A stretch of DNA of 64,000 nt from a virus, in IMG/VR virus record IMGVR_UViG_3300042458_002686, positions 1 through 64,000 of that record. One strand, given 5' to 3'. Numbering within the stretch: position 1 is the first letter of the stretch; each line of letters begins with the position of its first letter. A program made the position numbers and the translations under genes. Shown piece after piece: positions 49,852-58,860 of this stretch. The notes beneath the pieces are model-generated. The model saw only the letters and a program-made list of their open reading frames with translations. It made no database searches and was not told where the DNA came from.

Positions 49852-51477
49852 TCATGTCAAACCAGCCGTATTGGGATAGACGCCACCGTTATAGAAATCA
49901 ATTTCTGGAAATCTGACTCTCAGTATCTCTACTTGCTGCCTATGGATAAAGTCTGCATACTTTGATGCATTTGCAGGACTGTCAAGTTTTGCTAAAAACA
50001 ATCCATCAGACAGATACTTAGCAATTGCCTCTGCCTCTGTTAGTTCTACCGCAAATCCACCAACAGTCCATATTGGTGTTATTAGAACCGCAGTATTCCC
50101 TGGTTTCCATCCATTTGGATTAATTGTTAAATCTGGTTTTTGGAATATCGTGATTGAAAATGTAGTTTTGGGTTCACCATTTACCGTCAGTATTGGACGC
50201 GAGTAAAGAGGGATGTTGCCGATAGACACCAAACCGCTTTTCATGCGAGGGTAGACAGATGGAAAATCATATTCAGTGAATTCTGTCGGAAGCGGAAAGT
50301 ATGCGCCGTTTGGTGGATATGGTACGGCGGCTGCTGCAACCCTTGTAGGTATTGGTCTTTCAGCATTTGTTTGAAGAAACCTAACTCCTACTGGTAGTTC
50401 TTTTTCTTCTTTTTTCTCAAGTGTTGGTTTTCTGAAATTAACAGTCACCGGGTCTGGTGTTCTGTCTGTGAAGCCCACCGAGTCAATTAGGTAGTATCCG
50501 TTCAGACTTGGAACATCACCAACATACGCTGTCATTCCTGGTCTTATCTGAGTTCCGTTTTGTCTATCAACAACTATCGAGCCATCTCCGTACCTGGGGT
50601 CATTTGTTGACACATTTATAGTCGGGTAGGACATAGCAAAAAAATAACCAGGAGTCCCTTTGCCGACAGCAGGGTATTGAAGCGGTATGTATTTTGTGCT
50701 TTTTGTTTTAAACTTTTTTTCTTTTTTACTCCAAACTCGAACAGTGTCACCACTGTCAATACCCCATTTATGCATAAGGAATTTTTCTGAAGCGAACACC
50801 AAGAATCCATCGACTTCATAAATAACAAATTTTGCATCTTGCGCAAGTCTGGTTAGAACGTCCCATAGCGAGTCGGCTTGTTTATCTCCAGATGCTTTTG
50901 TTACGGTCTGTTTTTTTGATGTTTCTTCACCAAAGTACTTAAGCCCGTATTTTCTTGCTGCATTTTTTACAAATGTACTTCCAGTTCCTTTTACCGTGCC
51001 TGGTTTTCTGTCTCTCTTCATCTGTTGTATTGCTTTTGTAAAACACTTAACCTGCCATACTGGACTTCCGCCAGGACCCTGGGTAAATGTTACGCTTGCA
51101 ATCTCAAAAAGTTGTTTTTGTTTTATTAAATTTGTTCCAGAGTTGTTTGTATTGCTTATCTCATTCAGGGTATTTGTTTCATATATTACATCTCTGCCGA
51201 TTTGAAAATAATTATTTTGTGCAAATTCAAGAACTCTTGGATATGTTCTCTCAGCTTCTGCAATCTGTGAAAAATCAGTATTCATTGTTTCAATCACATC
51301 GAAGCTCAGCTGGGATGCCTCATTCATGGAGTAATCAACGCTTACCGAAATGATGGAGTGGTCTATGTTGGTCATCACGCCATCGGATAGTGAGCCAATT
51401 GAAATCTTTCCAGCAGTATTTGGTAGATTCCCTGAATACGCACCAATGTCTGGACTTACGTATTGAAAAGTTGCCAT
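49852..51477 (-). CDS. Tail hub protein (gp27 / late control D-like)
   Basis: 541 residues with a SVDYSMNEASQLSFDVIETM start and a central LWDVLTRLAQDAKFVIYEVD followed by GFLVFASEKFL, the region conserved in XkdQ/gpD-type hub proteins. Then a GDTVRVWSKKEKK segment and PGMTAYVGDVPSLNGYYLID leading into the last core strands. The C-terminal ~150 residues are an extension without recognised features. It forms the hub at the tube end. The stop of the previous gene touches its ATG (TAG-ATG). Confidence 0.7.
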   Translation of the reverse strand: MATFQYVSPDIGAYSGNLPNTAGKISIGSLSDGVMTNIDHSIISVSVDYSMNEASQLSFDVIETMNTDFSQIAEAERTYPRVLEFAQNNYFQIGRDVIYETNTLNEISNTNNSGTNLIKQKQLFEIASVTFTQGPGGSPVWQVKCFTKAIQQMKRDRKPGTVKGTGSTFVKNAARKYGLKYFGEETSKKQTVTKASGDKQADSLWDVLTRLAQDAKFVIYEVDGFLVFASEKFLMHKWGIDSGDTVRVWSKKEKKFKTKSTKYIPLQYPAVGKGTPGYFFAMSYPTINVSTNDPRYGDGSIVVDRQNGTQIRPGMTAYVGDVPSLNGYYLIDSVGFTDRTPDPVTVNFRKPTLEKKEEKELPVGVRFLQTNAERPIPTRVAAAAVPYPPNGAYFPLPTEFTEYDFPSVYPRMKSGLVSIGNIPLYSRPILTVNGEPKTTFSITIFQKPDLTINPNGWKPGNTAVLITPIWTVGGFAVELTEAEAIAKYLSDGLFLAKLDSPANASKYADFIHRQQVEILRVRFPEIDFYNGGVYPNTAGLT

Positions 51478-53064
51478 CTATGGTTCCTGCGTTGTTGTCT
51501 TGAATGGATTCCCATAATTTTGCACTCTGTCTAGGAAGGAGTCTCTCTCTCCGAATGCTGGTGGGACAAGGGTTGGCGGAGGAGGGATTATTTGTCCAGG
51601 AACGAGTTTTGGCAATGAAATGATATTGATGTATTCAATTGGTACTTCTTGAAGAGTTATGTCACACGTTGCTCTATTTATCGAGCCTGTTGTTGTTCTG
51701 ATTAGAGAAGATATTGTTAATTCATTTATTACAAACTGGACGCCTGCACCGGTTGACATAGAAAATGGATTCGAATTTATCAAAAGGTCATCAAATCCAT
51801 AAAGTATTACCGGGTACGGCCTTGCCGCCATATTTCTAAGATTTTCCAACTTTTCATCAATTGAGAACGTTATTCCATCGTCTGCTGTTTCTCCAAATGC
51901 ACCGGTTCTATATGTATTGTCTGGAATAACTAAAAACTGAAATGAAACCTTCATTAGTCTGTAGTTTTTCCAGTCGACCAATGGAATTCTTCCAACTCGC
52001 TCTATCTCTGTCCATTCGGAACCAAGGTTCTGATAATTAACCTGGTTTGGTTTTGGCAGGAAATAATGTCTAGCAGTTGTCTGTAACTGACTGTCACCAG
52101 ACTTGTAGTACTGAACCATCTGCGGTTCTCCGCCCTCTGGCTCTCCTGGGGCTACGAATCCGAAATTCCCGCGCACTCTGACTGTTGCTTTTATTGCAGC
52201 TTTTGGTCCAGCAGACTGTTCTGACTGACTTCCATTCTGATTCCCACCATTCCCATTCCCAGCCCCTCCTGCCCCTCCTGCCCCAGCACCGCCACCAGCT
52301 CCAGGTGAACCTGGGCCTGCGGTCTTCGAATCGATAAGAGCAATTGCCTGTGCTCTAGTGTTTCCTTGAGCTATTAGTGAAAGTATTTTTCCCTCTCTAA
52401 GAGAGTCTGTAGTTTCATTCCCAACAGCGCCAATCAAATAATCAACACTTGGAGGTATTGAATAAAACGCCTGGAATGTAGGGTGATACCAGTACGTCAG
52501 TCCGGTTTCTGTACTTGTTCCGGTTCCGGTCACCTTGACCCATACTTGGACTGTTGTTCCTCCGTATGGATTTATGCCTTTTGATTTTATTGCCTGAGAT
52601 GTGTTTTTGATTGATTCCCATTGGACGTATTGAAATGTTGCTCTGTATATAGAAGAGACCCACAGTCTTGATGTCCCAGGGTCAACAAATTTGTAACCTG
52701 GTTGGCTTTGAGCATTAACAATTCCAAGTTTTGAAACATCAACACCACTTGGGTCAGTTAGATTCGGCCCAACAGGCCTTGACCCATACACCTGAGTTGT
52801 GTATTCGTCTCCAGCAAAATACTCTTGAACGTGCGTTGTTGCATAAAATGGAAATGGATTCCAATATTGTTTGTTATTTAGTCGAAGCCAACCAGCACCC
52901 AATGGCTCATCGGGCTTTGCCAACCTAGAATCAGTTACTTTGAACATGCCCCAAATTCTGTATCCCTGGTATTTGCTGAGAGCGTCTAGATAGCTGAGTC
53001 TTCTAATAACTCTGTAATGTATTGAGCCCGTGTAGTACGGACCAACTGTATCTCCGGTTGTCAT
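51478..53064 (-). CDS. Tail/baseplate protein with central Gly-rich linker
   Basis: The protein has two halves joined by a flexible linker (about 255-290) rich in Gly, Asn and Ser. The N-terminal half is beta-rich with many Tyr and Trp (IRRLSYLDALSKYQGYRIWG). The C-terminal half, with VGRIPLVDWKNYRLMKVSFQ and IDEKLENLRNMAARPYPVILYGFDD (shown in part), and INRATCDITLQEVPIEYINI resembles proteins that lie between tape measure and hub in myophages and cap the tube (XkdP / gp53-like position). Assignment is by position. Its ATG overlaps the tape-measure stop (TAATG). Confidence 0.55.
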   Translation of the reverse strand: MTTGDTVGPYYTGSIHYRVIRRLSYLDALSKYQGYRIWGMFKVTDSRLAKPDEPLGAGWLRLNNKQYWNPFPFYATTHVQEYFAGDEYTTQVYGSRPVGPNLTDPSGVDVSKLGIVNAQSQPGYKFVDPGTSRLWVSSIYRATFQYVQWESIKNTSQAIKSKGINPYGGTTVQVWVKVTGTGTSTETGLTYWYHPTFQAFYSIPPSVDYLIGAVGNETTDSLREGKILSLIAQGNTRAQAIALIDSKTAGPGSPGAGGGAGAGGAGGAGNGNGGNQNGSQSEQSAGPKAAIKATVRVRGNFGFVAPGEPEGGEPQMVQYYKSGDSQLQTTARHYFLPKPNQVNYQNLGSEWTEIERVGRIPLVDWKNYRLMKVSFQFLVIPDNTYRTGAFGETADDGITFSIDEKLENLRNMAARPYPVILYGFDDLLINSNPFSMSTGAGVQFVINELTISSLIRTTTGSINRATCDITLQEVPIEYINIISLPKLVPGQIIPPPPTLVPPAFGERDSFLDRVQNYGNPFKTTTQEP

Positions 53065-56000
53065 TATCTACGCTCCCTGATATTTCTTTCACGTGCTTCA
53101 ATCTTTTGGATTACTGCAGCAGCGATTGCTTCAGGGGATTGACCAGGAGCGCCGTTCACGGTTATGTTGTTTGTAGTACTTGAACCGCTCTGACCAGGCA
53201 TTGATTGTGGCATCCTTCCAAACGAAGGAACTGATGTGTCTCCCATGGCTCCAGGACCAGGAACAACATGGAGATGTCTGTTCGCGTTGTTGCCGTGGAA
53301 CTCAGCAAAGCCACCATTTGCATGAACAAGCTTTGAGTATGCGCCAAGGTTCTGTCCGGTTAGGTCGTAAGCTCTTCCCGTTGCATGGTCGGAACTTGGA
53401 GAGCCAAGACCAAATGTTCTGAAAGCAGACGTAATATTTCTTGTTCCAGTCAGCTGCCCATTCATCGCCGCATGTCTGCTCATCGTTTGTGATAGGCGCG
53501 ATGCTGTTGTATCGCCAATGCCTTTGCCTCTTGGAGAAGATGTATCTCCACCAGTCATGATGTCTTTCATGGCTTCTTTTGACCACCAATCTGGCTTATC
53601 GGCATCGGGACCGAAAAATTTAGATGTATTGTCAACATACTGTTGAACTGCATCTTTGAAGTTTTTGCTTGCACCCTCCAAGGTCGCAGCAGCGTCTACG
53701 TTGTCTGGAATCTTCTCCAATGCACTTAGTGGTATTCCAAGTTCAGCCATAAGAGCTTCTGAACCTTTTGTTTTTGCCATACGCGTTGCTGCATCGGTGC
53801 CTGGAAGATTCATGGTTGTTTCGTATGCAGATATCTTTGCCATGAATGCTTCTTGCTTAGCTGGGTCCATGCTTGCAAGTTTTTGCTTGATTAATGCTGG
53901 GTCGACCATTTTGTCGCCTTGGTTAATGACTCCACCAACCTGGGTGGCTGCTTCACCAAGCATCGCGTCCTCTGACTGCTTCATATACTTTTGGAAGACT
54001 GGATTATTAAGGAACGTTGCCGCCATGCCCTCCAGCGCGCCGCCGGTCTGGAACTGAGTTCCCTTTTCTGAACCAACAGACCTACGTAGTTCGTAGAAAG
54101 CTTTTACTGGGTCTCCACCGTATGCGGCAGCAAGGTCTGCTGGGAGAGTCTTCATATACTCAAGAAGATTCTTATCGCTTAGGCTTCCTGCATCAAATTG
54201 GTCTTTAAGGGTTCTTGACTTAGAGTCAATTGCATATGATGCGTCTATCTGCTTTATTGCATCATCAAATAGGCTAGTTGAGTCAAGCAACGCATTTGTC
54301 TGTGCAGCCTTCATTTCTTCTGCAGAGCGAAGCATGTTTATTTTCAGTTTTGTTACCAGGTCGTCAAATTTCAATGTTGCGTCGTACAGGTTTACACCAA
54401 GGCTTTTAGCCAAAGCTTCGAGTTCAGGCTTTGTTTTTCCGCTCATTTTTGAAAGAGTGTCAAGGCGAGTTTTATTGACATCGTCCATCATCTTGAAAGC
54501 TTCACCGCGTTCTTCTATTTGCTTTACAAATTCTTGAACTGAATTCTGTGGGTCTTTAAGAGCTTTTTTCAGTTCATCTTCTGTCATCTTCATGCCATAC
54601 TTGGCTTGATTATCAAACAGGTCTTGAATGAAAGCTTCGTTTCTTCCAGTTCGTGCTGTTTTTACATCCATCCCAATAGTGCTTTTTATAGCACCAACAC
54701 CTGGTAATTTGTTTAATTTCCCGGCACCAGGTATTTTACCTATCAGAGAACCAACGTCCATAATGTCTGGGATTAGTGCGCTCATTACGCGAACCTTTGC
54801 TCTCAGAACACCCAATGGAGCAAGTGGTGTCTTGAGCATTGCCGCTGTTGTGATGTTTGAGTTCATAACATCCGAGTAGCGTTCGCCTTTGCGCGTACGA
54901 TTTGCATCTTTTGCTTTTTCTGACAGTGGTGCCATTTTTGAAATGAAATCAGCGCCAACACCTTCAAGTGAGCCGCGACGACCCGTTGTTATTCCTCCAC
55001 GGTTCACTGCATTGAGGTTGTCTTGAAATTCAATTGAACGTTCTGTCATTATCCCTGTAAGAACACTTCCAACAGAGCTCTTAATTGCAGCGCGTGCTTC
55101 TTTTGCTCGTTGTCTAACTTCGTTTACACCACCCATTATTCCGCCAGCAAGAAGACCAATTCCTGCGCCTATCGCGATTCCTGCCGGACCAAAGAATGCA
55201 CCCATTGCAGCACCGCCAGCAGCTCCTGCTAGTGCGCCCTTTCCTGCTCCTTGAGCTTTCATTGCTCCACCAATTCCAGCGATACCAATTCCGGCCAATG
55301 GATTAAATGCGCCAACAGCGCCACCAAGAGCCATTGCTCCACGCATTTCTTCTGGTGCAAATTGACTCATAGTACTGAGAGCCATTGCGGTTCCCATTTT
55401 TGCAGTCATGCTGTTATTGATGCCCTTTTTGCCAAGTGCTTCGTTCCCAAAGAGGCTTGAACCATAGGCCGATTGTGTGCGCATGTATCTTTGTTTCATG
55501 GCAAAATCCCTATATCGCCCAATACCTTTTCTAAAACCAGTTTTACCTTCTGCAAAATTTCCAGGAACAAATGCATTTGCTACGCCGAAGTTTGCACCAT
55601 ACGAGTGAACGCCTGGCCGCATACCCGCGCTTTGTTGTGCCGTTGCAGTTGGGCCACCGTATGCTGCAGCGGTATGCGGAAGCGCTCCGCTCACACCAGG
55701 TGCTCCAGGGATAACTCTTGGACTGCTAGGAACTATTAGACCAGTTGATGTGGTCGTGTATCCAGGTGGGACTGGAGCCCCACCTGTTCTGCCGCTAGAA
55801 AAACCTGGCGTACCAGGCCCTGGTGTCGGAGCACGTGGCCCACCTGGACCAGGACCAGTCCCTGTTATCGTCACGTTTTGTGCATTGACGTTCATGTTCT
55901 GAAGACCCATGCTCCCAGCAGTCATGAATCCACCCTTGGTCGCCCCCATTTTCTTGCCACCAAGGAACATGGTCAAGATTGGAAGAAGACTAAGAAAGGC

Positions 56001-57524
56001 ACCCTTACCGCTGAACATCGTCATGAATCCAGCTGCTTGCTTAAACATCATGGTGAGACCACCAACAACATCATTGATGATTGGCAATATATCGAAGAAT
56101 GCTTTCTTTAGACCTTGGGCAAAATCTGAAATACCAGATATAAGTTCGCCCACCCTATTCCCAAACTCAAGAACTTCGGTTTCGTTTTCAATTAGTCCTT
56201 CTCTGAAGTTGTTTAGGTTGTCGATTCCGCCCTGTTTTATCGCTGCCCAAATTGGTGAAAATGCTTTTTCAAGAACACGCGCGCCATCAATCAACGGACG
56301 CATAGAATCGACCATTCTCTTCCAGCCGCCGGTAAATGAATTCCACCAGTTACTTATTTTGGTAAAGAACCCCTGGGTCCTGGGGAGCCATTTTTCAATG
56401 ACATTGACCATGAATGAACTGACCTTGTCGACACCAGCTACAAGTGAGTCCATGAACGTTCCGGTGCCAAAATCGGATGTTAAAACCATCAACTTTCTTA
56501 GGTCGCGAGAGATGATATTGAATATCTTCTGCATTGCTACTTTTGCTGGCTCTAGAAACTGCTGTCCGAAGTCAGCAAATTGACCTTTTACTAAGTTAAA
56601 AAATGTTTTGACTTTACCAATAAGAGTATTGTTAACAGCATCAAACTGCCCGGCAACACCGCCAAACTCAGCAAGCTTTCCAGACATAATCAATTGTTTA
56701 AGTTGGTCTTTTGTTTTTACGTTTGCTTTCTTTAGTGCTTCTGCCATTTCTGGACCAACAGCATTTGCGGCAGCTTTAACATCAGAAAGACTCTTCTTTG
56801 AGTTTGAAAGAGATTCAATTACTGCCGCAACTTTTTCTGCTGCGGCTGCTGGGTCTTGACCAGCAGAACCGAAGTCCATAAGACCCTTGAACAAACCTGT
56901 ACTTGCATTGATTTGTGGTGTGCTCATTGTTTTCGACATGACTGCATACGATTTGTTCAGTGCAGCTACACCCAGACCAGCTAGGTCTGCATCCATTTGC
57001 AAGGCGCGCATTCCTGCTCGTGCCTGGTCTAATCCAGAACCAAGTTCTTTAGCGCCTTTCCCGCGGTATGCGTACATAGCAGCTTGCTGTTCCCTTATCG
57101 CAGCTGCTGCAGTGGCAATGGCAACCGTGGCGGCTGCTGCACCTCCGGCTAATATCTGCATCGCCCCCGAATAGGCCTTGGCTAAGAATTTGCCAGCGAC
57201 AAATAAAGCGTGGACACCAAGCATCGCTGCGCCAAGAGCGGCCATTTCCAGGATGATTCCCTTTAAGGCTACAGACACAAATTTCTTTAACACACCACCA
57301 AAAGCTTTGACCCCTTTATCTATGAAGTCAAAATGTCTTTTTAATTTGCTTGTGCTTTTTGTTAAACTCTTATCCATTGTGTTTAGATAAGAAGTTACGT
57401 CGCTGCGCCCAGATGAGAACTTCCCAGCCTCGCGCTTGAGACGCTTAACCGCCTGCGTCGTCTTTTCAATAGCTGTAGTCCTTGCGTCTACATCAATTTT
57501 TATGACGATTTTTTCGTCTGCCAT
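53064..57524 (-). CDS. Tape measure protein with C-terminal M15 peptidase domain
   Basis: The 1486-residue protein has helical N-terminal regions (AIEKTTQAVKRLKREAGKFS), hydrophobic Gly/Ala-rich segments (about 85-160 and 760-850) and long helical stretches, as in tape measure proteins. At ~0.15 nm per residue the tail would be near 220 nm. Residues about 1350-1425 form a D-Ala-D-Ala carboxypeptidase / M15-like domain: S1378-x-H1380-x-x-G-x-A-x-D1387 and H1417-x-H1419 are the zinc ligands. It probably cuts peptidoglycan during DNA entry. A last helix follows a Gly/Ser linker. Confidence 0.85.
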   Translation of the reverse strand: MADEKIVIKIDVDARTTAIEKTTQAVKRLKREAGKFSSGRSDVTSYLNTMDKSLTKSTSKLKRHFDFIDKGVKAFGGVLKKFVSVALKGIILEMAALGAAMLGVHALFVAGKFLAKAYSGAMQILAGGAAAATVAIATAAAAIREQQAAMYAYRGKGAKELGSGLDQARAGMRALQMDADLAGLGVAALNKSYAVMSKTMSTPQINASTGLFKGLMDFGSAGQDPAAAAEKVAAVIESLSNSKKSLSDVKAAANAVGPEMAEALKKANVKTKDQLKQLIMSGKLAEFGGVAGQFDAVNNTLIGKVKTFFNLVKGQFADFGQQFLEPAKVAMQKIFNIISRDLRKLMVLTSDFGTGTFMDSLVAGVDKVSSFMVNVIEKWLPRTQGFFTKISNWWNSFTGGWKRMVDSMRPLIDGARVLEKAFSPIWAAIKQGGIDNLNNFREGLIENETEVLEFGNRVGELISGISDFAQGLKKAFFDILPIINDVVGGLTMMFKQAAGFMTMFSGKGAFLSLLPILTMFLGGKKMGATKGGFMTAGSMGLQNMNVNAQNVTITGTGPGPGGPRAPTPGPGTPGFSSGRTGGAPVPPGYTTTSTGLIVPSSPRVIPGAPGVSGALPHTAAAYGGPTATAQQSAGMRPGVHSYGANFGVANAFVPGNFAEGKTGFRKGIGRYRDFAMKQRYMRTQSAYGSSLFGNEALGKKGINNSMTAKMGTAMALSTMSQFAPEEMRGAMALGGAVGAFNPLAGIGIAGIGGAMKAQGAGKGALAGAAGGAAMGAFFGPAGIAIGAGIGLLAGGIMGGVNEVRQRAKEARAAIKSSVGSVLTGIMTERSIEFQDNLNAVNRGGITTGRRGSLEGVGADFISKMAPLSEKAKDANRTRKGERYSDVMNSNITTAAMLKTPLAPLGVLRAKVRVMSALIPDIMDVGSLIGKIPGAGKLNKLPGVGAIKSTIGMDVKTARTGRNEAFIQDLFDNQAKYGMKMTEDELKKALKDPQNSVQEFVKQIEERGEAFKMMDDVNKTRLDTLSKMSGKTKPELEALAKSLGVNLYDATLKFDDLVTKLKINMLRSAEEMKAAQTNALLDSTSLFDDAIKQIDASYAIDSKSRTLKDQFDAGSLSDKNLLEYMKTLPADLAAAYGGDPVKAFYELRRSVGSEKGTQFQTGGALEGMAATFLNNPVFQKYMKQSEDAMLGEAATQVGGVINQGDKMVDPALIKQKLASMDPAKQEAFMAKISAYETTMNLPGTDAATRMAKTKGSEALMAELGIPLSALEKIPDNVDAAATLEGASKNFKDAVQQYVDNTSKFFGPDADKPDWWSKEAMKDIMTGGDTSSPRGKGIGDTTASRLSQTMSRHAAMNGQLTGTRNITSAFRTFGLGSPSSDHATGRAYDLTGQNLGAYSKLVHANGGFAEFHGNNANRHLHVVPGPGAMGDTSVPSFGRMPQSMPGQSGSSTTNNITVNGAPGQSPEAIAAAVIQKIEARERNIRERR

Positions 57525-57587
57525 ACCTTTACTGCTCCATGTGAGTTTTTAAGTCACGTGAGTGTAAAAGCGGCCGAGCTATGCAGT

Positions 57588-57797
57588 TTATGCCTGCTGA
57601 GTCTTCGACTTTCGCTCTTGCTCTTCGCGGTCGTTAGATATAACTTTAGCACAGGCAAGCCTAATCATCCAGTCAATGTCATCCGATTGAAGGATTTTTA
57701 TGGGGTCTGTTCCGAATAGTTCGCCAAGTCTGGCGGCCGTTTTAATTTCCGGCGAATCGACTAGTTCGTCGAAGACCCCTTCGAGGGGTCCACGGCA
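57588..57797 (-). CDS. -1 frameshift extension of tail assembly chaperone
   Basis: An open frame of 63 residues (GVFDELVDSPEIKTAARLGE, then LFGTDPIKILQSDDIDWM, ending KTQQA) continues in the -1 frame past the stop of the chaperone gene and has no start codon of its own. In the -1 frame a TGA at 57800-57798 and the 0-frame TAG at 57763-57761 limit the slip to about 12 codons, which contain the runs CCCC (57788-57785) and GGGG (57779-57776). The product would be the long form of the chaperone, about 238 residues, as in lambda G-GT and most long-tailed phages. Confidence 0.75.
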   Translation of the reverse strand, partial: CRGPLEGVFDELVDSPEIKTAARLGELFGTDPIKILQSDDIDWMIRLACAKVISNDREEQERKSKTQQA

Positions 57798-58306
57798 TCA
57801 ACCGTATCCGAGTAGCCAGATGCATCAAGAATTGCCAATGCAGCAGCCTCAACGTGTGGGTCAACACCAAAGAATGCTCGAACGCAATCTGGAAGCGGAC
57901 GTGATGTTTCTGTCATCTCAAGGAGAAGTGGTGAAGCAAAAGTGATTTCGTTTCCGTTCTCATCAAAAACTTCTTCACCGTCAATTTCGATACCGACAGT
58001 TGTGTGTCCAATAACCATGCATGCAAACTTTGTTGCATCAAGACCATTTCGCGAATCTTCACCAGATGCCTTACGCCAGTTGCGCATTTGATTCTGGGTG
58101 ATGTTCGGACTAATGCGAACATGAACACCAGGGCGCTCTGGTACTTCAAGCAAAACCACCGTGCGTTCTACCTTTTTGGTAATAACCTCACGAAGTCGGT
58201 CTAATGCAGTGTCGCTCTTTGGGGCGGCTTCTGCTTTAGCCTGCTTTGCTTTTGCTGGTGAAACTGGAACTTCTACTTCTGTGCTGTAAAGGCTGTTGTC
58301 GCTCAT
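57761..58306 (-). CDS. Tail assembly chaperone, short form
   Basis: The 181-residue protein lies between tail tube and tape measure genes, the invariable place of tail assembly chaperones. It has a charged N-terminus (PAKAKQAKAEAAPKSD), a core with RISPNITQNQMRNWRKASGE and ATKFACMVIGHTTVGIEIDG, and a helical end (HVEAAALAILDASGYSDTVD). It binds the tape measure during tail assembly and is not in the virion. The end slips into the -1 frame to give the longer form. A hairpin ends directly before its ATG and no ribosome binding site is visible. Confidence 0.8.
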   Translation of the reverse strand: MSDNSLYSTEVEVPVSPAKAKQAKAEAAPKSDTALDRLREVITKKVERTVVLLEVPERPGVHVRISPNITQNQMRNWRKASGEDSRNGLDATKFACMVIGHTTVGIEIDGEEVFDENGNEITFASPLLLEMTETSRPLPDCVRAFFGVDPHVEAAALAILDASGYSDTVDAVDPSKGSSTN

Positions 58307-58347
58307 GTTGCAAAAACTACCACATAGATAGTGGGAGCTAGTGCAAC
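58307..58347 (-). promoter_or_regulatory. Imperfect hairpin directly upstream of chaperone start codon
   Basis: GTTGCA (58342-58347 on the minus strand) pairs with TGCAAC (58307-58312), and CCAC pairs with GTGG around a 7-nt loop; between them AGCT and AGTT can pair with one GU. The ATG follows TGCAAC immediately. The hairpin would enclose the ribosome entry region. There is no T-run after it, so a terminator is less likely than a translational control element. Confidence 0.4.
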
Positions 58348-58372
58348 TACTTTTTGTCTAGTTTTAAAGAAA

Positions 58373-58846
58373 CTAGGCTGTTGGCGATTCAACGTCCTGG
58401 ATTGCAAATGTCAGAGCAAATGTTGCTGGTGCGCCTGATGATGAGTCACCATCTGGCTCAGTGATTCCAACAAGAAGGGCCTTGTAGTAGACGCGGTCAG
58501 TACCAGGCACTGCGAGGTCGCAGTCGTAAACCTGCACTGTCACGTCGTACTCTGCACGACCAACAAGTGGGCGGAGACGGGCAATCTTTTCTGCAATTCC
58601 AGTTCCGAGCTCTGAAGCGACTCTATCTGAGTCGTAGTGAGCCGTCAATGTGATGTCACCAATTTCTGATGGAGCACAAAGAACTGTCGGGCGAAGTTTT
58701 CCGCCTTCGTAAATCTTCTCAACGGAGGCTGTTATTTCACCACCAGACACCTGAGCGAACTTAAAGTTTGTCCACTTAGGGTGAGTCTGGTTAATTGGCA
58801 CAATACTTCCAAGTACTTGCCTTTGCGAAACTTTGGTATTTGGCAT
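58373..58846 (-). CDS. Tail tube protein
   Basis: This 157-residue beta-barrel-type protein lies directly after the sheath gene, the usual order in contractile-tail phages. Its landmarks are WTNFKFAQVSGGEITASVEK, a GKLRPTVLCAPSEIGDITLT strand pair and the C-terminal strand APATFALTFAIQDVESPTA, consistent with gp19-type tube proteins. A strong ribosome binding site (CGGAGGAATAAAGC) precedes the ATG, as expected for a highly expressed virion protein. Forms hexameric rings stacked around the tape measure. Confidence 0.8.
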   Translation of the reverse strand: MPNTKVSQRQVLGSIVPINQTHPKWTNFKFAQVSGGEITASVEKIYEGGKLRPTVLCAPSEIGDITLTAHYDSDRVASELGTGIAEKIARLRPLVGRAEYDVTVQVYDCDLAVPGTDRVYYKALLVGITEPDGDSSSGAPATFALTFAIQDVESPTA

Positions 58847-58860
58847 GCTTTATTCCTCCG

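Noticed and set aside
55909-56583. Plus-strand frame of 224 codons opposite the tape measure gene
   Set aside because: It is a shadow of the Ala/Lys-rich tape measure coding strand, with Pro/Ser-rich low-complexity translation and no upstream signals.
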